From the NCBI GenBank assembly GCA_010015675.1, contig ML976979.1:720445-784444 (forward strand): a stretch of 64,000 nt of DNA. Reading direction: 5' to 3'. Below, piece by piece: positions 47,986 through 59,196 of the stretch. Numbering within the stretch: the first letter of the stretch is position 1; every line of letters starts with the position of its first letter. Position numbers and translations under genes: made by a program. This DNA is from Byssothecium circinans. Its lineage: Eukaryota; Ascomycota; Dothideomycetes; Pleosporales; Massarinaceae. The notes under the pieces were generated by a model. That model was not told where the DNA came from. It saw only the letters and a list, made by a program, of their open reading frames with translations, and did not search any database.

Positions 47986-49189
47986 GGTGGATGGGTAGGC
48001 TGGTGTAGTAAAGTAAGGCGGGTGAGAGTAGGAAGTAGGCGTTCTTAGAAGCGTAGAAAATGGACGTTGAGTATGCGGTGACAAAGTAGTATGTGAGTGA
48101 ACTTTATTCCTTCTTATGTATAACGCAACGGGAGTGAAAGTTCGTCCGTCTCCGCCTTTGCTGTCGCTGTCCTATTCGCTCTATTGGGGGCCGAAGGTGA
48201 TTACCCTTCCACAGACGTAATCGCTCGTAAACATTACGAGCTAGGCCTAAAGTGGCGGTTGACAAAAGCCGGTCAGATGGTCGGAATAGCCTGAGTCTAC
48301 GTACCTTTCCTGTTTCTGTTAGATCAAGCACAAACTAGGTTTTTGAGGTTGAATCTAGACTGAAAAATACCGGTGAAGGCTTACCTCGATACCGTCGCTC
48401 TGTGGATGCTTGTAATGTTTATGAGATTATGTGGTGTCGTAACGCTTCTCTTGCGTTGGATGTGGCACGAAAATCAGCATATCCTCGAATATGTAGACCC
48501 AGAGGGCACATTTTTGGACGAGCATTTAATCCTTCGCTTCTGTTAATGCGCCCGCCAGTTTTGCTAATATGGTCGGCCGAGGTGTTGTACTGATACCAAG
48601 ACGAATAGAAGTGATTAATAATGCCAGTGCGGGTTGGATTCAGTGAGCAAGTGTCAGCTTCGTATAGCTCTTCTTAGATTTTGAGACGATGTACGAGAGC
48701 ATGATTAGTTAGTGTCGGAAAAGTATGCCGTGGAATTCGTCCGGTCACAGCTGACGAGAAAATCAAGTGAAGTGAAGGCGAGAAGAGCGATAACCACACC
48801 TATTTTATGTATATCTCTCCATTAACATAGTGTATCTCATTCCGTGCAAATTATTTTTCTATATTGTTCTCACTTGATTCCCGTGAGGCTCTTGTGCTCC
48901 TTTAACCTTCTAGGTCAAGGCCAACCTGCAGTGTGGCGGTACAATCACCCACACCCATGTTTCCCATGCGTACCATTGCACTCAAAGCGTACGTTGACCA
49001 AAGAGGTCCGTTCCGCATCCTCTCTGAATGTAGTAATCTCTAGTAACAGTCGCGTCAGCGACGCGTGGTCTTGCAGAAAGGTGAAGTGGAGACAGAGGCG
49101 CATTCTCTCAACACAAACGGAGTTGACGACATCGATGAAGTCCGAATTAATACGATTCAGATCTTAGAACCTGCATCCTTGACTGACAT
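47986..49189. other. Intergenic, no gene seen
   Basis: About 1.2 kb of moderately AT-rich sequence between the DUF1993 gene and the adenylation relic. Confidence 0.45.
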
Positions 49190-50962
49190 TTAGAGCCGAT
49201 CGATCTCGGCCGGATACATCGCCACTGTTGCTCTCCCTTGCACGGTGCCCTTGCCGGCGATTGCAAAAGTCTTCTTGTTCGCGAATACGATGGAGTCTTT
49301 TCGAAGTTGGCCTGTAGATTCGGTGAAACTGGTCGCCTCTTGCATTGTTGACGAGAGTGCTGATATAAATTCTTGTTCATTGTTGATGTGATAACTGTTG
49401 TATAGTTCGATGATGGCGGTAAACATGTCCTTTCTTGTGCCGACTACTGCACGGTACTGCACTGCTTCGTGTGATGTGATAAGGTGTTCGTAGAGTATGG
49501 ATTTTGAGCTTCCACCCATTTTTTGGAGATTATAACACGTCTGTTCGGGCTTCGTGCTTCCAGTGATGCGGCTTCGTGGGATGCTTTGAGAAAAGATCAC
49601 ACGTTGAGAACTCTTCTAAACGTGGGGATTTTGAGAGGTTCCCTTTGTTGTCCACCTGCGGCATAGTCGAAACAAACACGAGACTGTACATGTCTCCGTG
49701 TGGCCGCATTTCGATCCCATTCATATCTGGGTTTAGACAGACGTACTGCCAGTCTTCGGCATCGGTCGCGTGTTGGGTAGTGACGCAGATTTCTGTGCTC
49801 GCGATGATGGCATATAAATGGGTGTAGCGCGATATTGTGTCACCTGCTACTCGTGATAGTGAACCTAAAAAACGTCAAATTTGAGCTCTTTGTTTGGATC
49901 AGGGCAACTAACCAACATATGTGATATGCTTCAGTTGATTCAGCTTCTCCAGAACGTCTGGCTTTGTCGCAATTTCTTCAAGCGTTACCGGCAAGCAATT
50001 AGCGCTGTCGAACCCAGCTTGGTCCAGAATGATTGCAAAATCATCCGCAGTGGCGAACTCTGGAGGACCGAGGACCACAGAAGAGTTGCTGAAGCAAGCC
50101 TTGGCAATGCCGAAAGCAATTCCGGCTCCGTGAAAGACGGGTAGTGCGCTAAAAGTTCTGTTGGACGACTCGTACACGATATCGCCCCATAAACACGGTC
50201 GGCTATCGAGGGGCGGAATGAGATGCTGGGAGTCCATCGTACTGATAGTCCAGTGCGTCCATACTACTGGCTTTGGTAGTCCGGTGGAGCTTGATGTGTG
50301 CAATACCAAGCCTGCAATTGGTGTGGAGGTCAGCTATTGTTCAAATGACGAATTTCCAAGCTGGGGAATTACTTACAAGGTTGATGTTTTGCTTCTTCAA
50401 ATGACTTTTCATATGGATAATGCTGGCAAGGAGTATCATCGAGTAGAAAGTCAAGTTCCGGCATGCAAATGGATTCCATCCTGCATTGCTGAAGGATACC
50501 AGAGATCGGAAATCCCGAGGTGTGAAGTAGAATTCCGCAGTCGGTTTGTTTAATCAATTCGGCATGCCCTGTCACGCTGTTCTGGTTGGAACTGAGAAGC
50601 ACTTTATGGCCAGTCTTCATTAGAGCAACCAAGACAATGAAATGCCTTACATCGGGGTGACCCATATAAAAGACAGTTTCGAACATGGTGCTTAATCCAA
50701 TCTCTTGTCGAATGAAGTGTGCGGTTTTATTGATGGCGTTGGCAAACTGGCTGCGTTAGCAGTTGCCAAAGTGACGCGGCTCTTAACTTACAGTTCGAAA
50801 ATTCATATCGCGGAATCCATCCGGTAGATTTGATGACCGTGGAAAAGAAAAGCAAATCCGCCCTGGGTCTTTGGCAGCTACCTCGTCAACGAGAGCTGGA
50901 ATAAGTCGCTTGCCGTAGGCATTATCCACCGGAGAGGCCATAACAGTGTCCCAGAATGGCAT
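49190..50962 (-). pseudogene. NRPS-like adenylation (ANL) gene, frameshifted and truncated
   Basis: Exons 50962-50792, 50746-50377, 50311-49913 and from 49864 down splice in phase. They read as the N-terminal part of an adenylate-forming enzyme: a MPFWDTVMASPVD start, LVLHTSSSTGLPKPVVWTH (the P-loop-like A3 motif), SALPVFHGAGIAF, TYVGGSLS and ASTEI. The frame is lost near 49530, where the GRTDD-type A8 motif survives only as ARTDV and stops. A second frame resumes with AVVGTRKDMF and GKGTVQGRATVAMYPAEIDRL, then ends at 49190. Family members continue into carrier-protein and thioester or reductase domains, which I do not find downstream. It is therefore a decayed NRPS-like/aryl-acid reductase-type gene, unlikely to be active. 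Confidence 0.8.
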
Positions 50963-53670
50963 AATGAAAGAGGAGAGAGCGAGTGATCACCGGAATATAT
51001 ATGTTAAAACGACGGATGTCAGACTAGAGGTCTGGTATGGTACAGCAGCTTAGTTGGTCGGTCAACCCGATGCAGGTACCACTCAATACTTAACTATCCA
51101 CGACACCAAAGCGACTTGCGTTTCACGAGACATGGATTCTAGTACCTTTATGCGAGCCAGCTGAAGGAGCGTTTGCCATGTCTCACAGATCCCATGATGG
51201 CAGCTGTGGCGCAGTTCTGTCTTCAGTGAATCACTCCATAATAGGTCACTGTTTCGAAAACAGTGTGGCATTCTGACAGCTCGAGTCAGTCGGTGGCACT
51301 GGTTTCCGGATGAGTAGCTGGGCGTGGCGAGGGTTAGTTGGATCGATAACCATTCGGACGAGGTGAGAACGAGGAGCTGATGGTGTAGTGTTGAACTCGG
51401 CCCCTTACCTTGGCCGAATTGGGTCATCAATGGTCCGTGCAATTATGGATGGCCTCTGCAGACGAGAGGGGCGCTAGTTTAGCGTCTTTATAATGTTCCA
51501 TCCCATCTCAGGAAGCCCCACAGACGAACGTTCTTCCCCCAACCCAACACGCGCTCGACGCAGCCGCAGTTATCGGACACATTTACGGTACTTGAACAAG
51601 CCTTTATGAACGCCTCGTCGCTTACGCCGCTCTGCCTTTCAGGAATTCAATGATTGCGGTAGGGCTGGTGCGGCGCGGTGCGGAAATATGGGTTATGATT
51701 CCTGCAAGGCGCTCTTGTGAACGACCCGAGGGCATTGTTACCTATGACGATGAATCGCGGAAAACCTCTGGCTGATGAGATGCTGGCCTTGTCGGTTGAG
51801 TGATCGGGTGTTTCAATGCGCCGAGGAGAGGAACGATTGCGCTAGTTTATTCTTGAACCAGAATCAATAAAGCGCCTTCAAAAGTTCGAAAAACTCATTA
51901 GTGCATGGCAGGTCCAATGGTAAGCCTTGATTCAAATTTTACTATCGCTTGATAACCAAATCTGGGTATCCGAGAGAATAGTTTCTCGCTCAATAAGACC
52001 CAAACATAGCGATGGGGGCTTGCATGAAACAATGCTGATGCTGATGCTTTCGTCCAATACCCAACATCAGTGCCATACTTACACTCACCTTAGGTTCCGA
52101 GACCCAAATATTGGCTGTTGCGATTATGAACACGTCTCAGTAAGACTGACTGTGCCGTCAACAGTTAGATGCGAATAATGCAAACGAGGTCAGCGAGTAC
52201 AATTAAAACTTCCACATCGAGCAAAAACAATGTTTGTCTTGCACGAAAGATTTATTCCATCATTTTCACAAGACCAATCGATGTACCAGCTCTTGCAAAC
52301 ATCCAACACCGATTGCTCCGTTTTTCCGATTTTCTCGCCCCCATCAGAAACGAGCGGGGACTGCTCCGGCACCAACACCAACAACGTGGTTTAAGTTACG
52401 CGCCGTTATCGATATCAGACTCGTGGAGCCAACAGTCGTGGGAAAGAGTTCCCGGGCACCCCGTGATTTCGCTCTGCCTCTCCCCTAAAGGGCATTAGGG
52501 TAGTGGTACCTAGACCTGCTGACATTGTACGGCATATGTTGCAGGCACGTGCGGCGTGGACCTACTGAAATCTGATCTAAGAGCCTCACCTTAGCCTCGT
52601 AGTCGTCACTCCTGTCGGCCTTCAATAGTAAGCAATCGATTCTTGCGAGTGCTGATGAACGCTAGGAGATACGGATTTCTTGGCCCAACCGCAAAGCGGC
52701 ACTTTGTACGGAAACCATTGGATCCATCCTGCTAGTGTTTGGCGATTAGGGCTTCGCAGGGCGAGAAAGCTCATGTCTTGTCCTTGAGGCGCTCTTGGCC
52801 ACCCACCGGAAATTGCCGAACTTGAGCCTCCATCGGGCCATTTGTATTATTCGTTGATTGCAAGCGCTCCACATCGTTCCTTACAATACCCCGATCCTAT
52901 CGGTCGTTGTGGATTCCTATATCGCCTCCTCCGATATTGCCAACACCTCAACAATCCCACTATTTGGATCCCATACTTCGTGTACAAGAATCATTTAGAC
53001 GCACACGCAATCCGGTGCATGGTAGTGCCTTGCGCAATCACTGACTCGTAACTTTGGCAGTCGCCAGCCTGAACACCATCTGCATGCGCCAAACGGTTTC
53101 TAACGTATCTGTAGTTACGTATAGTAAACCACAAGCCTCTACGAACATCTATGCGGCGTCTACTTAATGGCATCTTGCTTAGACTAGATAAAATTCTCGA
53201 GAACAATCTGGCCGTAAAAGCACTTTAGCTGATTGCATAATCCAGTTTCCACATTGACTATGCTAGAAAACCAAAAGGTTTCCCATCAAACGGACAGTTT
53301 CTCGCCGATTCCATCTCCTTGCCCACATTCAACATTCGCAAGACCCTCGAAAACACGCCGATGCGCAAGCTGTATCCCACCAGCCCCACCATGGCTCGCA
53401 TAAAGACCTATCTCAACATGGAAATTGCACTTTGCGCTGAGCAATATTTGCGGCATGCAAACTTCACAGTTTGAAGCTACGAAAAAAAAAAAAACACATT
53501 CATGCTTGCTACGCTAACAGTCAACAATGTTCCACGCGTATATGTTCACAGCTAATCTCGCCTCAAAACAAACTTCATTACAGCGCCGTTCAACTCCGAA
53601 CAGCACACCGAACTTGCTACTATCCACTAGATCATACGCTTCAGTTTGCGGCCAAGCGGTAGCTATCGAC
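50963..53670. other. Gene-poor stretch, about 2.7 kb; nothing supported
   Basis: Short unsupported frames only. It lies between two pseudogenes and has no obvious repeat boundary. Confidence 0.45.
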
Positions 53671-54526
53671 AATGTCTTCTCTGCCTACGGAATGGTCCGA
53701 AGCTTTCAACGAGGCCTGGAAATCACCACAACCACACTGTTTTCGATGCGATGATTATGGCTACGACATGACGAGACGCAATGCGAAAACAAGAATTGTT
53801 GGAGGGCAGGCAAGGGGAAGCTGCCGTCGGAAGAACGCACGATAGCGAATGATCTGTACAATGCTATGAAGGAACAAAAGCAGCCAAAGAAACCTAAGAA
53901 AGAACGTCCGAAAGCCAATCCAACGAAACCTGAAAATCAGAACATTAGTCGACCGACGGACATTGCACAAACCGAGGCTTCAGATGCTACACTACCTCTT
54001 CAGCAATCAAAGATTACCGGTCATGCCATAGCAGCAGATACTCTTAAACAGCCTCATGAGCAACATTCAAGCACTACCGATCGAACTACAGCATTAGGCA
54101 AGCCGATACCCGTGAAAGCTCGGACTCCGGTACCTCAATCAGACCTCGCAGCAGTGGTTTGGTCGGTCAGTTCAAATTCTGAAGTCAACACGCAGACAGA
54201 AATCGGGGTTACACAAAGCGGTATTCGCAATGTACCAGCCAAGAATTTGGGTTTACAGCCATCAGCTGTTAATGGAGGATTTTGCATCATGAGCAATTAT
54301 GTTCACGTTACCGAGATACCAGATACCATATTGTATAGTCTTTGAGCTTTTGGCACCCCAAATCCGACGCCGATACAGCCAAATCACTTTCACTAAGCGT
54401 AAAGAGATACAGCGTGCCTACGAGGCTTTGATGGAGGCAAATGCGCTTGACGTTGTTGCAGCTGGACATCCCTGGGTAACCGAGGTGCTCGCGCCTTGTG
54501 CACGACCCGCGTGTGAGCCATTTTGA
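53671..54526 (+). pseudogene. Zinc-knuckle protein with Argonaute-like N-domain fragment, frameshifted
   Basis: The ATG at 53671 begins MSSLPTEWSEAFNEAWKSPQ, followed by a CFRCDDYG zinc-knuckle start. A one-base shift at about 53758 is needed to continue as HDETQCENKNCWRAGKG, which supplies the remaining His and Cys. The frame then runs through a Lys/Pro-rich linker (QKQPKKPKKERPK), a polar region, and NYVHVTEIPDTILYS. A second one-base shift near 54340 is needed to reach FELLAPQIRRRYSQITFTKRKE. The NYVHVTEIPD...LY and the basic helix after it resemble the first strand and N-domain of Argonaute/QDE-2 proteins. The region ends at 54526, with no PAZ or PIWI domain. The gene-relic call is firmer than the Argonaute assignment. 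Confidence 0.5.
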
Positions 54527-54880
54527 AGAGTGAGTCATTTTGAGAACCAAGATACATTCAAGAAGCTACTTTAGCACTGTAGGTTACTATTCCCTTCTAC
54601 TTCCTTCCCTCTGTCGCCCTATAATCGCCTTGCTAGATGCAGCGAACAAGCACAGTGGCACTAACAACAACAACAACAACAACAACTGATATATCAAAGC
54701 CCCACACGCCGCCCAACAAACCAAGTGACCCACATGCCGCCCACCTAACCGAGATCCCACAGTACGCATTCTGATAACGATTTTTAGGTCTAGTTCCGCC
54801 ATTTCCTAGGTGTTCTTCCTTCTAGCTGCGAGCAGCGCCTTCAGTCGATCAGGAAGGGCTAAGGTGGGGCTTGTCTCAAA
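54527..54880. other. Spacer with an AAC microsatellite
   Basis: A CAA/AAC trinucleotide run lies at 54663-54686. No gene is seen. Confidence 0.5.
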
Positions 54881-55420
54881 GAAAGCCACGAGGTCGTCAA
54901 GGTAGACCTACTTATAGGAGCTAGGAGGAAATAGTAGCGTAGGTAAATTATAAACGCTAGTAACTAGTTTCCTAATCTACTCTCTCTTACGTTTAATAAA
55001 TGTAGTCTCCTTAGGTATAGCTATTTAGATTAGTAACGCGTTATATAGTAGTAGTAAGAGTCCTTACCCTTAAGGAACTTAGTAATAACTAGGTCTATCT
55101 ACCTAAGCTACTTAATATTATTATTAGGTTCTTTAGCTATATTATCTAGCTTCTACTAGAAATTTAGGAGTTCTTCCTTAGTTACTAGAGGAAGGCGCTA
55201 GATACTTTTAAAAAAGCTGTACTCTAGATAAGGGATAGGCACAGCTAAATTATTCTTTATATTAAAAGAGGAAGCTATAATAAGAGTATGTAAGAGTGTA
55301 GATAAAGAAGGAAGAAGGAAGATAGGTAAGAGGTAGCTTAAATTTATATAGTGCGACCTTAACTAAGTAAGCATGTAAAAAGCATAGGCCTAGAGGATTC
55401 ATCCCGTGTGAAGCTAGATA
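54880..55420. repeat. RIP-mutated island, relic of a repeat
   Basis: The sequence changes abruptly to AT-rich, with TA steps almost everywhere (TAGTAACTAG, TATATAGTAGTAG, ATTATTATTAGG), very few CA or TG steps, and CG partly kept. That is the pattern left by repeat-induced C-to-T mutation at CpA on both strands. No terminal repeats or transposase words could be read. The right boundary is sharp, at about 55425, where a normal-composition repeat begins. Confidence 0.7.
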
Positions 55421-55423
55421 TTA

Positions 55424-55500
55424 GTAATAACCGCTACAAACTTGGCCCTCATGGCCCTCCATCCACTCGCGATGGCCGCAACTCCAACTCCAACCTGGGT
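55424..55500. repeat. Dispersed repeat fragment, copy B
   Basis: Matches 34731-34808. It sits directly at the edge of the RIP island and forms the start of the decayed gene below. Confidence 0.85.
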
Positions 55501-56095
55501 AACCGATTGGAGAGACCTATACTTTCAGAGCTTGCTATCCGGTACAGTCTACCTCAACGATGAGATTAAGACCCGGCCGTTCCCATTTGTCAAAATCAAC
55601 GGCCAGAGAATCACCAACATGCGAGCCACAATCCGTCTGAACTCTGCTTTCAACGGTATTAGGCAGACTTTATAGACTGGCGATATCGGCAATATGACAG
55701 ATGCCATCCGTGCCCTCAACGCCCACGTCGCACAATTTGCACGTGTCTTTTACTTAGACAACGGTTGGGCTTCCGGATGGATTCGAAGCTTATAACTCTG
55801 ACCGCCAAAACATTAGAACTACCGAAATTAACTTTCAGGCAACAATGTAATGGCGAACTAGGCCGAGACTAGAAACCACAGACCCTATCAAACGTCTTCA
55901 AGGGTGTCCATAACGCACAAGCAAACTGGTGATTACAAAATGTCGCTTTTGCTAAAGGTTACGCCATGGATCAAGTTCATGTCCTCGCACTCAACGAGTC
56001 AGGCAACATGAATGGACGAGCTGTTCGAGATGGACTGACACGACGCACTTACGAACATAGTATCGATATCCCCCGGAAGTTCGGGACTCAACAGT
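55442..56095 (+). pseudogene. Decayed protein-coding relic of unknown family
   Basis: The frame opens with MALMALHPLAMAATPTPTW and runs to a TAG at 55673, continues in the same frame (TGDIGNMTDAIRALNAHVAQ, RVFYLDNGWASGW), shifts by one base to FEAYNSDRQN, and meets further stops before GYAMDQVHVLALNESGNMNG near 55960-56010. The pieces have normal amino-acid composition and together suggest one protein of at least 200 residues with three or more lesions. I do not recognise the family. Its first 75 bp occur again at 34.7 kb, so it may belong to a repeated or mobile element. Confidence 0.55.
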
Positions 56096-57590
56096 GAATA
56101 AAAGACTGCTTAAAGGCCCAGTGGGCTAATTTGTCAATGAGGATGGCAGGTTGACTGGTCTCCTCAGTCAGTGAATTCTGTGGCACAAAAGTGGAGTTGG
56201 TAAGCGGCGCTCCACAAGCCTTCTTTTTTGCATCCTTTCCCGTCAGTGACACACGCTCAAACCTTCCGGTGATCGATGACCGGATTACACGGACTCGTGG
56301 GTTCATGGCGACGCGTTGCGTGGAGACCTCTCACAGTATGTATCCACGTGACATACCTCATTGCCGTCGGCTTACATGTGTAGATTTCTTCCGGGCCTCT
56401 CGCGTCAAAGTATCCATGGCCGCTGATTATCCCCAACACAACAGTGCCATGAGTACCATTGATAATCCTCATAAGATTTTCAACGTTCTAATGCATTTCA
56501 GAAAATGCGCACGATCCCACTTTCTTGATTCGCACGAGTCCATGGACTTCTCCTTTTTTGGGTGATGAAGGAACATCCTGACCTTCTCTCCCCGCTTTCT
56601 CTTAAAGTAATTTTAGAAGTCGAGCCTATCACTTCATTTCTATTATGATATATGTAGTGACGTGCCTTATACGCGATATCGGGGTACGATTGCTGGGCGC
56701 TTGCCGGTTTCAAAAACAAATGGCGACACCTGCCCGGAAGCGTCTCTCCCGCACTTGACCTTCAACATCCGTGCTTTCCGAGCACTGGCTTGAACGAAAA
56801 TCCCAATAACCGCGCATAGCCTCGAATCTAATTGATGCGGAGAAACAAGGCGATTGTGTACGTCACAGAACGTGTTCGACTAGCATGCAGCCTGTACACC
56901 ATACGAAGCCCCGTAGTTTGCGATGATTACCTTAGGTGCAAGACTTCAAATGCGCATCCTTCTACGTATCATCTCGTTCTTGCAATTACTTAACTCAAGT
57001 ACGTAGAACCAGTCCTACAGTAAACGCCCATACGCTGATCAGGAACAGAACTCTGAAACAAGATTGAAACGGGCCTCCATAGTTAGGTACTGGGCAGCCT
57101 CAACACCGGCAAACACTTCTCGAAAGCCATAGCATAATATTCAATTTCAAATTACTTTCGAAATCTGTTTCTCGGCACAAAGCAAGGTTTGACAGTCACG
57201 ACAGTGTCATTATTGTTGCAGGCACCTGGACCCAGTTCTGGCGCCACACCACTAGCCACCCTTGCCTTAACGTGCCTATTTCGAACATCTTCACCGTTTC
57301 ACAAAAGTTTTCTCAAACGCCGACAATGACCTACCCGCTTCAACCCGTTGTCGATCCTCAAACACAGCGCGGAGGTAATGAGCATCACAAACAAGAGTGT
57401 GAGCATGCGCCTCGGGATACATATGTTGGTAGAGGTAGCAGTGGCGACCCCATTTTCATGTTATTGGCCTGACTTGATCAATAATTATACGTTTGATTGA
57501 CAGCTACGTCTCCTTTCAGGCCACAACTATCGATCCTCGCCCGTGTTCGTCGACGTGGATACGACATCGCAACATCGACGGTCGTCTATA
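56096..57590. other. Intergenic, about 1.5 kb; no gene seen
   Basis: Short frames only, with no features recognised. Confidence 0.45.
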
Positions 57591-58472
57591 ATGCTTTTAC
57601 AGAACGTCTTTATCACCTTAGTGCTTTCCGCCATCGGGCTCGCTCAAGAGATCGATGATGGAGACATTCCAGGCCAGTGCATAGAGGTTTGTGCCAGCAC
57701 CATACGCGCAGCGCAAAACTGCAGTGGAGGTCGGCGATCCCATCTCATCTCATTCAGTTGTAGAGCTCACATTGACCTCATAACAGATGATGAAGACGAA
57801 GGAGTGGATTTACAATGTATATGCATATCCCCCAACGCAAATACGGAGATCCCGATGTGCGAAGCTTGCATAAGGCAGTTCGGAGAGGAAGGCGGGGACA
57901 GCGACATCAGCAATCTCCTCCGCTCATGTGGCTTCGCAACTACAACATTCGCCCAAAATACGCCTCCACCGGCAACGTCTGCACCACCCAGCACATCTTC
58001 TGACCCCGCAACAACATCAGTCTCCAGTACACCTCCCGCTCCACCTACAACATCAACTTCTACTACACCTCCTCCTCCTCCTCCAACAACGTCGACCTCC
58101 AGTCCACCACCTCCTCTAGCAACCACGAAATCTAGCACACCTCCGCCGCCACCACTAGCAATATCCACTACAACTTTGTCACCGACTTCAACAGCACAAT
58201 CCACCACATCATCGCCCTCGACAACAAACATCATCAGCACGTCTCCCGCCCCAAAGATCAGCTTAGGTGCATCTACTCCAGACGCTATTTCCGATTCTAC
58301 GACGCTGACCCCAATCGTAGCACCAATGTCGTCGCCGACGACTCGACGAACAACCATAACGATTACGCCTACGGCTTATACCCAGCCTACCGAAGCAACG
58401 GCGCCTACGTCAGGTGGGAGTGGCTTAAGATTGGGGTTTGGTATTCTCGGACTCGCAGTGGTGGTGTTGTAG
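57591..58472 (+). CDS. GPI-anchored, Cys-rich, Ser/Thr/Pro-rich surface protein
   Basis: The start at 57591 gives a signal peptide (MLLQNVFITLVLSAIGLAQE). A Cys-rich head follows (QCIEVC, LQCICI, IPMCEACIRQ, LLRSCGF), then about 150 residues of Thr/Ser/Pro repeats (TSTTPPPPPPTTSTS) typical of O-mannosylated stalks. The C terminus GGSGLRLGFGILGLAVVVL is a GPI-attachment signal. An intron at 57730-57786 (GTCGGC to AACAG) is exactly 57 nt, so both spliced (274 aa) and unspliced (293 aa) forms stay in frame. Splicing joins CSG to DDEDEG and fits the family better, and removes one cysteine. It is probably a cell-wall protein. Confidence 0.8.
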   Translation: MLLQNVFITLVLSAIGLAQEIDDGDIPGQCIEVCASTIRAAQNCSGGRRSHLISFSCRAHIDLITDDEDEGVDLQCICISPNANTEIPMCEACIRQFGEEGGDSDISNLLRSCGFATTTFAQNTPPPATSAPPSTSSDPATTSVSSTPPAPPTTSTSTTPPPPPPTTSTSSPPPPLATTKSSTPPPPPLAISTTTLSPTSTAQSTTSSPSTTNIISTSPAPKISLGASTPDAISDSTTLTPIVAPMSSPTTRRTTITITPTAYTQPTEATAPTSGGSGLRLGFGILGLAVVVL

Positions 58473-59196
58473 CTTGAAAGTAATTGAAGAGTGGGAAGGG
58501 GACTTATTCTATTCATTTGGGGATTTGGTGATGGGAAACACGATCTTCGGGATATTCAATTTAACTAGTCAGAAGACTTTACGCTGGAACGAGTCTTTGT
58601 TAATACTATCTTAGGCATCTTCCAAAATTTGGAACTCTCAGAGATCCATTGTGACTTTGTCGATACGATCCATGGAGACGAAATTGCGTTCACTTCGCTA
58701 TAAAGAAACTGAATGCTACACTGTCTATCGAAACTTCAGGAGTCTGCTTGGGTTGAGTATCCATGATCGATTTCAACGAAAGATAACATTTTGAAGCTCG
58801 CACCGGGTCAACGTCGTCCCAATAACGTCTTCACCACAACTTTCCTTCCTTCTTCAGCCACGATACTGTACTTCTTCCCACGCAGTGTTTGCATTCTTCT
58901 GCCCCTACCAAATTATTGAAGGCCTAAAGCAAACGCACTGGCAATTATCTCTCACTAATCCACTCCCATCCGTTTGAAGCTATAGTCACCTCGTCTCCCT
59001 ATCTAAATACTCTCTTACTTCCCCGCCCACGCACCATAAAATAGTAAAAAACAAACAGTCACTGCCTCCCTTTTCCCGCCAACTATCCCCCTGTCGCTTT
59101 TAAACCCCGCCTCAATCTCTCCACCACCAATCCACCACCACCAACCGTAACACTATCTCTCCTCCACACGAATCTCTCACAGGCCGCTCACCTACC
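58473..59196. other. Intergenic, no gene seen
   Basis: 3' flank of the GPI protein and promoter of the BRCT gene; C-rich before the ATG. Confidence 0.45.

Noticed and set aside
47482..48084. Longer N-terminal extension of the DUF1993 protein
   Set aside because: The extra residues are low-complexity leader; the family start is the internal Met at 47985.
57767..58357. Minus-strand Val/Gly-rich frame
   Set aside because: Antisense of the Thr/Ser/Pro repeats of the GPI protein; the repetitive composition explains it.
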